A stretch of DNA of 30,009 bases, taken from IMG/VR virus record IMGVR_UViG_3300027996_000120, positions 1 to 30,009 of that record; one strand, 5' to 3'. Positions within the stretch are counted from its first letter, which is position 1, and each line of letters starts with the position of its first letter. The translations under genes were made by a program, and so were the position numbers. Shown here piece by piece: positions 10,613 through 20,470 of the stretch. This DNA is from a virus. The notes under the pieces were generated by a model. The model made no database searches, was not told the DNA's origin, and saw nothing but the letters and a program-made list of their open reading frames with translations.

Positions 10613-10791
10613 TATTTGATTATAAACAAGCTCTAAAAAGTAAAGTTTGAAAGAAAGTTGATGAGGAAATATGGATTCTTGAGATTATGAAAGAATATTC
10701 TCTTTCTTACAATGAACTCATGAATGAAACTCCGATCGAAGTATATGAACTTATGAAACAAAAAATGATTGCAGAAAGAAAAAATAAATAA
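10600..10791 (+). CDS. Tail assembly chaperone, frameshift extension (gpGT-like)
   Basis: This frame is open from the slippery site to the TAA at 10789-10791 and gives about 63 residues (FDYKQALKSKVGKKVDEEIW, then MKEYSLSYNELM, ending MIAERKNK). The frame lies -1 to the upstream gene. A product starting at 10307 and slipping at 10594-10600 would be about 161 residues, the long form needed in small amounts in lambda-like tail assembly. Coordinates given here cover only the -1 segment. Confidence 0.75.
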
Positions 10792-10808
10792 TATATAATA
10801 TTTAGATC

Positions 10809-12290
10809 ATGGCTATAAATAATGAAGTAAATATCACGCTCACGGCGAAAGATAAAGCGTCAAAATGATTCAAAAAAGTTGAGAAAAGTGCAACTTGACT
10901 TTGAGGGCGTTTAAAAAAACTTTGATGACCGTTAAAAAATGTTGCGATTTGATTATGAGCAGCATGAGTTGCCGCATGAGCGGTATGAGTGAAATTATTT
11001 AATATGGCTGATGATGTGGAAACAACAGTTTGAAAGGCTCAAACAGTTTTTTGAAGTTTTTTTGATGACATGGACGCATTTGCAAAAGAATCATGAAAAG
11101 CGATGTGATTATCAAGAGCAGAAATGCTTAAAACTTCGGCATGAATGGCGGATTTATTGATTCCTATGTGATTTGTAAGGAGTGACGCAGCAAATATGAC
11201 GAAAGACATGGTTTGACTTGCATGAGCATTGAGTGAATGGAGTGCGTGACAATATGACGCGGCTCAAGTATGAGAAATATTATCAAAGGCCATGTTGTGA
11301 GAAACAGAGCAATTAAAATCAATGTGAATTTCTATTGATCAAAGCTCGAAAGCATTTAAAGAAAGAACTCAAGCTCTTATCGATGATGAGGGGTGGACTT
11401 TACAACAAGCAAAAGCGCTTGATATTCAAGCTCAAATATTTGCAAAATCAACAGACGCTCAAGCGTCATTTGCTAATTGAGCGGACTCATTAACAAGAAA
11501 GAAAGCAGAATTATTGTCAACTTTGAAAAATGTTCAAGAAACTATTGCTTCGGCTTTACTTCCAGCATTTCATGATATTGTGACAACTTTGCAGCCGGTA
11601 ATTGAAAAGGTTTCAGAATCAATTTCTTTGTGGTTTAAAAATAAAGAAAATGTTGCAAAACTGACTGAAACAATAAAAACTATTATTTGAATTTTTTGAT
11701 TATTATTCAAAGCAATATGAAAAGTAATTTGGTTTTTGACTAAAATGTGAGAAATGCTTTGATTGGTTGCTTTTCATGTTGTTCAGTTTGTGGCCGCAAC
11801 GAGTGAAAAAATAATTTCATTTTGAAACACAATTGCTTCGGTTTGGAATTGAATCAAAGAATGAACAATGTCGGTTTTTAATTTTATAAAAGATTTTATT
11901 CAATGAATTATTGATTGAATAGTTTGAAAATTTACGGCTGCTTTTGATAAAATAAAAGCAATATTGAATTCTATAAAATCAATATGATGATCAATAACAT
12001 GAGCCGTTTCAAGTGCGGTAAGTTCAACAAAAAACTTTTTAACATGAACAAAAGCAAATTGATGAGATGTGTCGGCATGAAAATCTTATCTTGTTTGAGA
12101 AAGATGATCAGAAACTTTTGTTCCAAAAACTGATTGAACAATTGTTCCGAATTGATCGGGAGTTTGAAGTGTTTCAATAAATATGTGATGAGTTACAGTC
12201 AATGACTCCGCAGATGAAGACAGACTTGTGACAAAAATTAAAGATGAATTAACAAGAACAATTCAATTACAAGAATTTGGTATTTCTTAA
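10809..12290 (+). CDS. Tail tape measure protein (short)
   Basis: At 493 residues this is a short tape measure; at about 0.15 nm per residue it would imply a tail near 75 nm. After a basic N-terminus comes a Gly/Ala-rich hydrophobic segment (residues of about 35-65, largely UGA glycines). The centre is long helical sequence with KSTDAQASFANGADSLTRKK and a DUF-like NVQETIASALLPAF segment. Further hydrophobic stretches lie around residues 275-320. The C-terminus has YLVGERGSETFVPKTDGTIV, the recurring end motif of tape measure proteins. It follows the chaperone pair, as usual. Confidence 0.9.
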
Positions 12291-12300
12291 AACAAAAAAT

Positions 12301-13104
12301 ATGAACACTTATGCAAGTCAAACATACTCTTCTTGAAATCCTTTTGTTATTAGTACTCAAGATGACATTGCAATAAATTGATTTTGATTGCAAAATGAAT
12401 TTATAAGAACATTCTCAAGAGAAGAAAATAAAAAAATTGATCTTGTCTCTTTTCAGAATCCTGTAAGTGATTGATCATGATTTTTATGAAATTATAAAAG
12501 ATGAAATATAATTCCTTTATCAATTAGAATTAAATGAGATAATGTTTCAGATTTTCAAGAAAGACTTGATAATGTAAGAAAAGAAATTTTCATTGAGAAC
12601 AGTATTTTAGACATGAAAATTAATTGAGAAATCAGAAGATGTGTTGTGAATTGTACTTCATCACCAAAAATTGAAAAACATTATAATATTACTTTTATTA
12701 CTTTAAATATTATATTTGAAAGTTTAGAGCCGAACTTTTATGCTATAAATAGAGAATCAAGAGCATATTTAAACAAAACAGCTTCTTTTAATGAAGAAAT
12801 AACAAATAATTGATGAGATATTTCATTCCCTATTTTTTATTTTCAATTTAAAACATGATTAAGTTCTGTTGAATCAGTTGAAGTTGAAATGTGAGAAAAT
12901 ACAATCACAATTGAGGAAACAATTTCTGATAATGATATTATAATTGTAAATTGAGAAACAAAATCAATTACTTTAAATTGAAGCGAGATTGACTATCTTT
13001 GAGAAATTCCTTTTTTATGATTATCTCAAAATATTGTATTATTTACAATTTCATGAACTTTTGAGGTTGATATTAATGTTTTAAACAAAATATATTATGT
13101 ATAA
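12301..13104 (+). CDS. Distal tail protein (Dit-like)
   Basis: The 267-residue protein lies directly after the tape measure and before the baseplate hub gene, the canonical position of Dit, which forms the ring at the tail tip. The content is compatible: an N-terminal strand-rich half with RLDNVRKEIFIENSILDMKI, then NGEIRRCVVNCTSSPKIEKH followed by TFITLNIIFESLEPNFYA, resembling the first domain's closing strands, then a jelly-roll-like C-terminal half. The start at 12301 is 10 bases after the tape measure stop. Its 3' end overlaps the next gene by eight bases. Confidence 0.75.
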
Positions 13105-15115
13105 TATAAAAATTTATTCTTTGGATTTAGTTTATAAATTTACTTTGAATCCAAAAGCGGTAAAAAATGACATACAATTCACAGCTTCTTTGAATTCATG
13201 ACAATGACAAGTTCTTTTAAATTTGGACAAATCTTTTGTTTATAGTGAGATTAGCAATACAGATATTGTTTTTATTTATCAAAATACAACTTTAATTTAT
13301 CAATGAATCATTCAAGATGTTAAAAGAATAATTAATAATAATTTTGAAGAGATAATTCTTCCAATTTTATGAATTTGAACTTTGACTTCATATATTTTGT
13401 ATAGGGATTCATGAAATGATACATTCACAAAAAATCAAGATCCAAGTCAGACAATAAAAGACATTATTGACTATATAAATTCAATTTATGCTGCGTCATT
13501 TTTTTCTTATGATGTCAGTTCAATTGAAACATATTGAACAACAGTCTCAATTGATTTTGAGAAAGAAAGTTGTTTTTCTGCATTACAAAAATGTATTGAA
13601 GTTACAAATTTTAATTTATTTATAAATAATGATTGAAAAGTATATTTTAAATTAAAGCCTACAATAGCAACTCACAGATTGACAGTCACAAAAGATGTTG
13701 AACAAATAATTGTTGAAGAAGACAGTGAAAAATTAGTTAATAAATTAGTTTTAACACATAAAGATTGAACAGATATTCATGAAGACGCAACTTCTCAAAC
13801 AACATATTGATTGAAAGAACTTGCAATTTCAAAAACTGATTTAGATCAAGCATGAGCAGATGAATTTTGATCTAATTATATAAATACATATAAAAATCCA
13901 ATCAGTAAAACAACAATTATTTTAAATAAAAATTTTGATTTCAATAAAATTAAAGTTCTTGATACAATAAGAGTTAATAATTTTAAATATTCAATAGTTA
14001 ATCTTCAAGTTGTAAAATATTGATTTTCAAGAGATAAACTTCAATTATTCTTAGAAGATTTTGACAGTTTTTGAACAGCCTTGTGAAGCATGACAGCATG
14101 ATGAACAACTAACTCTTCGGAGCCTTGAAGTTGATCCGCATGGTGAGATATCACTTGAACATTGTCAAATCAATCAGATTTACAAACTGCTTTAAATTTG
14201 AAAGAAGATAATCTTTGATTTATAGCTGAAAATATAGCAAATAAATGAATTGCAAATTGATATGCTCCGCTTGATTCATGAAATAAAGTTCCGATTATTC
14301 ATATTCCAGATTCTGTTATTTGATGAGTAAAATATCAATGAACATGGAATGCGAACACAAATACTCCGACATTATCTGATTGATCTTGAGAAAATTGAGA
14401 ATATTATATTGTTTCAACTGCTTGAACAACAACAATTGATTGAATTTCAGATTGGGAAACAAATGATTGGATTATATCAGATTGAACAAGTCGGAATAAA
14501 ATTGACAATACGGATCAAGTGACCTCCGTAAATTGAAAAAAATGAATTGTTATTTTATGAATTGACGATCTATCAGATGTTGACACGACAACTTCAACTC
14601 CAAGTATTTGAAATATTATTGAATTTGATTGAACAAATTGGGTGCCTGTAACTCCAAGTAGTTCTACATTTATTAAATGTCATTTATGAAAATCTGCTAC
14701 ACAAAATTTGTGATGAGCAAATTGAGTTATAACAGCGGTTAATTGGGATTCAGAGGATAGAAAAGATACTTGATATACTCACAGCACGAGTGTGAATTCA
14801 AGTAGAATTACAGTTGATGAATCTTGAAGATATCACATAAAAGCAACTGTTTCAAGAACACAATCATGAGCAAATAGAACAACATTTCAAATATATTGAA
14901 GAAAAAATTGATCTACTGATTTATTAAGATGAATGTCAAGAAGTTATAGCAGATGAAGTGTCTATTGAGATTCTTCAAATACATATAATACTGAAGTTGA
15001 TCTTGTTGCTAATGATTATATTCAAATAATGAATAAGATTGATGATACGGACGCAACTTATACTGCAAATGCAATAAACGCACAATGTGAACTAATTATA
15101 ACTAAAATTGAATAA
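13097..15115 (+). CDS. Baseplate hub / receptor-binding tail protein
   Basis: The 672-residue protein is modular. Residues 1 to about 330 resemble hub proteins of siphovirus tails (Gp37-like): LNLDKSFVYSEI, WIQDVKRIINNN-like segments and DPSQTIKDIIDYINSIYAAS. Around residues 390-480 is a fibre-type module with KVPIIHIPDSVI, NGEYYIVSTAGTTTIDGISD and VTSVNGKKGIVIL, common in phage tail fibres. The last 150 residues look like a C1q/TNF-like jelly roll (SSRITVDESGRYHIKATVSR), a typical receptor-binding head. Codon 466 is CGG in a position (TS-x-NKIDNTD) where relatives usually have Trp. The start overlaps the previous gene. Confidence 0.8.
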
Positions 15116-15163
15116 ATATATTATTTTAGTATATTATATATAATAGCTTTTAATTTAAAAAAT

Positions 15164-16813
15164 ATGACTTTGATTAATTATAAAACTACTAATAATGCTG
15201 AAACAACTTTGTTTGCTACAATTTCAGCAAGTGCAACTTCATTGATTTCAAATACAGATGAATGAGATTTGTTCCCGATTGAATTCCCTTTTCTTTGTAC
15301 TCTTGAGAAATTTTCTTGAGAAAATATAATTAAAAGAGAAATTATAAAAGTTACAAATAGATCTTGAGACGCATTCACAATTGAAAGATGAATTGAAGAA
15401 TGTGTTCAAGATGAAACAGCAAGTCCAAAAATTCTTTCAAGCAATGGTTTGGAATTTACTGCATGATCAAAACTTTCTCTTTATAATACTGCTTGAAATG
15501 AGCAAGATATGAAAGCAGAACTTGTGAGACTTGAATCTGAAAAAGTTAATCAATCCGAGTATGATTTGGAAAAAAATGTTTTTTGAGCTTCAAGTGAATG
15601 AGATGATGACTATGTGATCACGGACGCAAGTTTGATTTCATATAATGATTGACAGCCGATCAGATTCAGAGTAGATGTTGCAAATACTTGAGCTGCAACT
15701 TTACAAATAAACGCTTTATGATCAAAATCATTAAAAAAACAACAATGAACAGAAGATTTAATCACTTGAGATATTCTTGCAAATTGAATTGTAACTGCTG
15801 TTTATAATTCAACATTAGATGTATTTCAATTTGTTTGACAACTTGCAACTGTTGTTTCTTGAGAAAATCCTATATTTTGAAATTGAAGTGATTGAGTTTT
15901 GAATATAACAAGTTGAACAACTTATTTGAACTTGAATCAAGAATATAATTTTTCATCAATAAATATTTCAGCTTGAGCAATTTTATCAACAAATGATACT
16001 GAATGAGTAATGATTTTAAAATGTAATTGAACAACAACAATTGATTGAACTATTGAATTAACTTGAAAACAATGTTTTATTTGAAGAGAAATTTTTGTTG
16101 TATGAATTGGATTATTAGAAATTTGAGAATGATGAGATTGATGAAATTGATGAATGTGAAGCACAACAAATGCTTGATGACTTTTATGAGCTTCTGAATT
16201 CTATTGATTTGGAGGTGGTTGATGATGATGAAGTGCTGTTGCTGTTGATTGATGAAATTGATGATCCGCTTCTTATATTTGATGAGTTTGATGAGAATGA
16301 AGCGTTGTTATTGGTAGTGTGACTTGAAAAGATTGATGAAATTCTGCTTGATGAAGTTGATGAAACTATTTTTGAAATTCGTGAGCTTGATGAGATTCTT
16401 TTTCAAATGATTGAATTGATTGAACTACTGTTTGAAGTTGATGATGAGGTGGTGGTTGATGAGCTTGATGAATCAAATGATGATGAATTATAATTTTTAC
16501 AATAAGTTTGATTTGAGCTTGATTGATAAATTGTATTTGAGATATTTGATGAGATTGATGAGCTTCGGCAGATAATGCAAATTTAGGGGCTTGAGATTAT
16601 ATGTGATGAGGTGGTTGATGATGATGAGGTGGTGGTTGAATTATATGAATTTGAACTAATTCTGATAGTTCTTCAATTACATTAGATGTAAGTTGATGAT
16701 TATGATGAACTTGATGAGTAGGTAAACAAGATAATTGAGTGAATCAAGCTCTTGCATTTTGAGATGATTGAATTGATTGAGCTATTTGAACTTGAATAAT
16801 TACTATTATATAA
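15164..16813 (+). CDS. Tail fibre/adhesin with UGA-encoded polyglycine tip
   Basis: The 549-residue protein begins with a beta-rich attachment part (FPIEFPFLCTLEKF, NIIKREIIKVTNRSGDAFTI) followed by a helix (NEQDMKAELVRLESEKVNQ). Residues of about 145-310 carry fibre-type repeats such as GAATLQINALG and TTTIDGTIELTGK. From about residue 315 to the end the sequence is Gly-rich with Asn, Ser, Ala and Asp, including runs of up to ten glycines, interrupted by hydrophobic strands (GIIIFTISLIGAG). Most of these glycines are UGA, often four in a row (16220-16231), mixed with GGT. The layout recalls glycine-rich phage adhesins such as T4-type gp38, whose polyglycine-II helices present variable loops to the receptor. 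Receptor binding is inferred. Confidence 0.8.
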
Positions 16814-16825
16814 TAATTTTAAAAA

Positions 16826-17272
16826 ATGATTTACTATATTAAAAATAATATTATTTTTTGTTCTTCTTTAGAATTACAGAAAGAAATAAAATGTGATAAA
16901 ACAATAGATTCTATTATAGAGAAATGAGTTTATGAGAATTGAAAAATTATTAATTATAAAGATTCAATAAAATGAAAAAAAGAAACATTGCAAAAAGAAG
17001 CTATTATTAAGAAAAAAAATGATTTGGAAAACAGTATTCCATATAAAACAAATAAGATAAAGCAAGAATATAATGAAATTATTCTTGCTAAATATCCATA
17101 TTTTGCTCAAATAAACATGAGTGCAGATATTCAAGAAATTCATTTGACTGCAAGGGATCAAGATAGATCTTTTACAGAAGATGAAATGCTAAAAGTTTGA
17201 GAAGCAAAAGAAATGAAAGATTGGATTCAACTTCAAAGAGATGAATGTAAAACAAAAATTGCTATATTATAA
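16826..17272 (+). CDS. Unknown protein downstream of the adhesin
   Basis: The 148-residue protein has a short beta start (MIYYIKNNIIFCSSLELQKE), a Lys-rich helical middle with likely coiled coil (about residues 45-85), and an acidic helical C-terminus (FTEDEMLKVGEAKEMKDWIQ). I do not recognise the family. Genes directly after an adhesin often encode a fibre assembly chaperone or a small trimming protein, and the size and helical content would allow that, but nothing in the sequence proves it. Confidence 0.65.
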
Positions 17273-17299
17273 TTTTATATTTTTTAATAATTCTTTTTT

Positions 17300-17590
17300 A
17301 TGTCACTTGATAAACTTGAACAACTTGAATGACAATTCAACGAAATGAATAAGAATTTTTGAAAAATAGAATGAACACTTGAAAATATTGAAAGATTACT
17401 TTCAATTGCCGTTTGAATGAATGAAACGGTGATCACTCATAAAGAAAAGCATAAGATTTCAGAAAAGAGAGTTGATAAGATAGACGAAAAAATTTCTAAA
17501 ATGCAAGAAAATATAAATTGAATTAATTTGAAAATTGCAATGGTATCTTGAGCATGGACGGTTGTGATTTTTGCTATTTCTAAATTGTAA
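17300..17590 (+). CDS. XhlA-like lysis-associated membrane protein
   Basis: The 96-residue protein has an N-terminal amphipathic region, a heptad-rich coiled coil (about residues 45-75, EKHKISEKRVDKIDEKISKM) and one C-terminal membrane segment (INLKIAMVSGAWTVVIFAIS). This architecture is that of haemolysin XhlA proteins, which work with a holin in some Bacillus phages. It starts the lysis region. No classical multi-pass holin was recognised next to it, so it may serve with the small membrane protein that follows. Confidence 0.65.
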
Positions 17591-17592
17591 AC

Positions 17593-17790
17593 ATGAAAAC
17601 AAGATGACTTGAAATATCTTTATTTATAATTTTTCTTTTTTTATTTATAGTAATATGAATAAAAATTTCAGATCTTGAAGATGTGATAAATTCAAATAAA
17701 TTATGAGAAAGATTCACTTTGCAAGACTGAAAAGATCTTTATAAGTATTGTGCATGAAATAAAATTGAATTAGACTTTTTAAAAAGATAA
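17593..17790 (+). CDS. Small single-pass membrane protein of the lysis region
   Basis: The 65-residue product has a hydrophobic segment near its N-terminus (LEISLFIIFLFLFIVIGIK, about residues 6-24) and a charged C-terminal domain. It begins three bases after the XhlA-like gene, so the two are likely translated together. It could be a holin partner or a spanin-like protein; neither is provable from sequence. Confidence 0.6.
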
Positions 17791-17793
17791 ATT

Positions 17794-18321
17794 ATGAAAT
17801 ATACAAAAGCAATAAAACTTTGACATAATTGATTATTAAAAAAAATCCCGAAGAGTAATTTTTGGGAAGTTAAGGAAGAGTTTTATTGGTATATTGATTT
17901 TGAAAATAAAAGAGGGAAAATAATTGTTCCGGTTTGATTCAAAACTAATTTTTGAAGTATTCCGAGACTTTTGAGAATATTCTTTGATCCTACAAAATAT
18001 ATTTGATATATTGTTCATGATTATTTATATAGTGAAGAATGAGTCATTGAATTAAATGATTGATGGGAAACTTGATATACAAGAAAAGAATCAGATCAAA
18101 TATTGATTGCAACTTTAAACTTAGAAAGTGCAAGAATCATTGAAAAATTTTGCATTTATATTTGAGTAAGAATTTGATGATTTTTATTTTATAAAAACTT
18201 TTTATGAAAGATTTTCAAATGATTAAAAAAGGATCTTAATATAATATTTATTTTACAATTACTTTGCTTTATTATTATTTTAATAAGCATTATTTATTTA
18301 ATAAAAAATTATGGAAACTAA
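17794..18321 (+). CDS. DUF1353 family protein with membrane-associated C-terminus
   Basis: Residues of about 45-95 contain VPVGFKTNFGSIPRLLRIFF followed by YIVHDYLYSE and later a YTRKESDQILIATLNLE segment. The TDFASIPR / HDYLY / RKxADxxL order is the signature of DUF1353, a small family common in phages and often found near lysis or tail genes, function unknown. The C-terminal 50 residues add strongly hydrophobic helices (FIIILISIIYLI at the end). It overlaps the next gene by 11 bases. Confidence 0.8.
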
Positions 18322-19006
18322 AAATTTGAATCAATACAAAGATTATTACACAAGAAACGCATGTTCAATTGTAATGCTCTTAAATATAATGAAATACAGA
18401 TTTGCAATTTTAGTTATTCCAAACTTTTTTATAAAAGTATGTGTTTATTTTGATAAAATCTGAAAATGGAGTCCGTCATGATGAGCGGTTTTTTCTGTTA
18501 TTTCATGGGCTTTTGTAAAAGCATTAAATTATAAATTAAAATTAAATTTTACAGTAGTCACAAATAAAATAAGCAAATTCAATCCGAGCGACAAGAGAAC
18601 TTATTGATTATGAATAAAAAACTATTCAACTTATAGATGGAATATAACAAAAAAAGATACAATTATTACAAAAGATGAGATAAATTATCTTTCAAATTAT
18701 AATTGAGTTTGACATGCAACAAATTGGGATTGATCAGCATGATGATATTTTATTGATACAGATTGAAGTAAAAACACTAAAATGAGTTTAGATGTTTTAA
18801 AATACTGACAAGAAAAAGATTTGTTTCGGGATAATATTAGAACAATTCAGCCGGTAGACAAAGAAACAAAAGAGGTTGTAAAATTAACAGTAAAAATGTT
18901 TATTGCTGAAAAGAAAAATAAATTAGAGAGTTTTTATAAAGATAATTTATATAATGCTTATTTAGAGAAAGCAAAACTTCTTTACTTTTATTGAAGATCC
19001 GTATAA
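18311..19006 (+). CDS. Putative papain-like (C39-type) cysteine peptidase
   Basis: The 231-residue protein contains YYTRNACSIVMLLNIMKYRF near residues 12-31, resembling the active-site Cys at the start of a helix in papain/C39-like peptidases. Later GVGHATNWDGS, followed by YFIDTDGS, resembles the His strand with a downstream polar residue. The C-terminal part is helical and basic. If correct, Cys18 and the His of GHAT would be catalytic. Its place between DUF1353 and the lysozyme would suit a wall-directed enzyme, but a virion peptidase is also possible. Codon 173 is CGG. The fold assignment is tentative. Confidence 0.7.
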
Positions 19007-19121
19007 TATAATTACTTTAACGAGTAAAAGGAGGTGAATTATCTATTATAGTTCTTAGAAACTATGATTAATAAGAAATATCCCCGACAAGGATTTTGAG
19101 CTAGAAATAGCTCTTTTTTTT
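19007..19121 (+). other. Intergenic leader with perfect Shine-Dalgarno and stacked hairpins
   Basis: The sequence AAAGGAGGTGA at 19027-19037 is an ideal complement of the 16S rRNA 3' end, yet no plausible start codon lies 5-12 bases downstream and no other gene here uses such a site. It is followed by a six-base-pair hairpin (ATAGTT at 19048-19053 with AACTAT at 19060-19065), a weak ATCC/GGAT hairpin, and a terminator. It could be a short noncoding RNA or a 3' UTR element. Confidence 0.4.
19098..19121 (+). terminator. Intrinsic terminator after late genes
   Basis: Stem GAGCTA / TAGCTC with a GAAA tetraloop (19098-19113) followed by eight T. This is a textbook rho-independent terminator about 90 bases after the putative peptidase gene and likely ends the long late transcript. 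Confidence 0.85.
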
Positions 19122-19159
19122 GTGTTTTGTGAAAAAGTTGCAAAAAAGTTGTTAAATAT

Positions 19160-19189
19160 TTGACAAAAGTTCATTCCATGTGATATGAT
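19160..19189 (+). promoter_or_regulatory. Promoter ahead of the lysozyme region
   Basis: TTGACA at 19160-19165 and TATGAT at 19184-19189 are separated by 18 bases. It lies right after a terminator and before the 40-codon gene at 19248, so it likely starts a new transcription unit. Confidence 0.65.
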
Positions 19190-19247
19190 TATATTAGTTG
19201 ATAAGTTGCAACACATTAACTTCTTACTTTTTAAAATAAAAACAAAA

Positions 19248-19370
19248 ATGCAAAAACTCTGAAAAATGGTTGTTTCAGATGAATTCTACAAAGAAATCAT
19301 TGAGGAAACAAAAGAAATCATAAAAGATTTCAATATGGATTTTCTCGTGAATCGGGAAGAAAAAATCTAA
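19248..19370 (+). CDS. Small acidic protein of 40 residues
   Basis: The product starts MQKLGKMVVSDEFYKEIIEE and is a single amphipathic, mostly acidic helix. It is the first gene after a strong promoter and is followed by repeat-rich DNA. I do not recognise it. Size and place suit a small regulator or an antitoxin-like peptide, but there is no motif evidence. It contains one CGG codon. Confidence 0.5.
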
Positions 19371-19465
19371 TATGCTCGTAATATGCTAAATATATGCTTA
19401 ATTGAGCATATAAAAATGGAATATAAAAATTCATATTCTAACTATTCCAAAAAAAATGGAATATA
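19371..19465. repeat. Phased TATGCT repeats and GGAATA inverted repeats
   Basis: TATGCT occurs at 19371, 19382 and 19393, each 11 bases apart, with an inverted copy AGCATA at 19405-19410. Next, TGGAATATA occurs at 19417 and 19457, with inverted TATTCT/TATTCC at 19434-19448. Same-face phasing and nested inverted repeats are typical of operators or of replication iterons. No gene fits this stretch. Confidence 0.7.
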
Positions 19466-19486
19466 CTTTAAAAATAAAAACAAACT

Positions 19487-20290
19487 ATGAAACATACAAT
19501 AAAAGTAAATTTAAAAAACACATTAACTCAAAGTGAACTTGATTCTATAATAGAAGATAAAAACACAATTAATCTTACAAATATGAAATCTACATGACAA
19601 AAAATTAAACATGCAAAGCAAAAACTTAAAAATAGGCTTAAAAAACAACTTTATATTAGCTTATTAGTATTATTTATTGTTTTATGAATGAATGTTCATG
19701 TCTACAATTCAAATGCTTTAGAAGTGAAAATTGAAGAGGTTTTCACAAGTGAATTTGAGAAAGTGCTAGAAAAAGAAGAAATTATTGATGAAGATGTTGA
19801 AAATTTAGTGAAAATTTTGCAAGAGTCAGTTGACAAAGAAATTCTGACAACTGACAAAGAAAATTTGATAGTTCACAAAACAGATGAAGAAATAATTCAA
19901 GAAACTATAAAATTTTTACATGAATTTGAATGAGTAAGATTTCAAGCATATTGGGATTATAAACAATTTTCAATATGTTATTGAACAGAATCATATAAAT
20001 GAGAAATTGCAACACAAGATGAATGTGATGAAAGATTGAGAGAAAGAATTCAAACAGAATTATTAAGAATCAACAGATTAGCTGACAACTTAGAATGGAA
20101 TAAAAAAGTTGCTCTTATAAGTTTTTTCTATAATACATGATTTAAAATTGATGTTCTGAATTATGCAGCTAGATGAGATGATAAAAGTGTTATTTACTTA
20201 ATTAGTTTATATAACAAAGCATGATGAGAAAAACTTCAATGATTAGTAAATAGAAGATATGCCGAAATTGAAATGTATAAAAATAAATAA
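19487..20290 (+). CDS. Membrane-anchored GH24 lysozyme (endolysin)
   Basis: The 267-residue protein cleaves peptidoglycan. A basic N-terminus is followed by one hydrophobic segment near residues 53-68 (LYISLLVLFIVLG), then an acidic linker. The lysozyme domain starts with LHEFEGVRFQAYWDYKQFSI: E148 and D157 match the catalytic Glu and Asp of T4-like lysozymes, with Ser162 near the usual Thr position. The later ALISFFYNTGF and GLVNRRYAEIEMY segments are standard for the family. The hydrophobic segment may act as a signal anchor (SAR type), keeping the enzyme membrane-tethered until lysis. Gene regulation may involve the repeats just upstream. A terminator follows. Confidence 0.9.
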
Positions 20291-20298
20291 AACAAAAA

Positions 20299-20325
20299 AG
20301 AACTGTGTTAGTCAGTTCTTTTTTT
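20299..20325 (+). terminator. Intrinsic terminator after the lysozyme gene
   Basis: Seven-base-pair stem AGAACTG / CAGTTCT with loop TGTTAGT, followed by a run of T. It lies nine bases after the lysozyme stop. Confidence 0.85.
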
Positions 20326-20339
20326 GAAACTCCGTGAGG

Positions 20340-20354
20340 AATTTTGGATTTATG
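20340..20354 (+). promoter_or_regulatory. Orphan copy of the AATTTTGGATTTATG leader
   Basis: This is an exact copy of the 15-base leader found before three real genes, but its ATG opens only a six-codon frame ending TAA at 20367-20369. It follows a terminator with no clear promoter. It may be a degenerate leader left by loss of a gene, or a leader peptide. Confidence 0.5.
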
Positions 20355-20419
20355 TGCTTTATGGAAAGCTAAATAATTATAAGGAAAAACCGAAGAAAGA
20401 AAAGTTTTTATTTTGTCGG

Positions 20420-20434
20420 TGGAAAAAAAGTCCA
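20420..20434. promoter_or_regulatory. Operator-like palindrome TGGAa-N5-GTCCA
   Basis: The half-sites TGGAA and GTCCA are separated by five A, one mismatch from the palindrome at 21338 and 27600. It lies eight bases upstream of a -35 box, with an additional GTCCA between -35 and -10 (20453-20457). Regulator unknown. Confidence 0.5.
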
Positions 20435-20442
20435 AAAAAGAT

Positions 20443-20470
20443 TTGCAATAAAGTCCATTGTAAGTATACT
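20443..20470 (+). promoter_or_regulatory. Promoter of the early/DNA-metabolism genes
   Basis: TTGCAA (20443-20448) and TATACT (20465-20470) have a 16-base spacer. The start codon of the 61-residue gene lies 38 bases beyond the -10, after the conserved leader. The same TTGCAA-16-TATAAT arrangement is found at 27623. Confidence 0.6.

Noticed and set aside
19098-19113. GAGCTA-GAAA-TAGCTC resembles the engineered Cas9 guide-RNA tetraloop stem
   Set aside because: It is simply a GAAA-capped terminator stem; no cas gene, repeat array or tracrRNA context is present.
19064-19203. A 46-codon frame starting at the ATG at 19064
   Set aside because: It runs straight through the terminator hairpin, its T run and the promoter; the product has no recognisable features.
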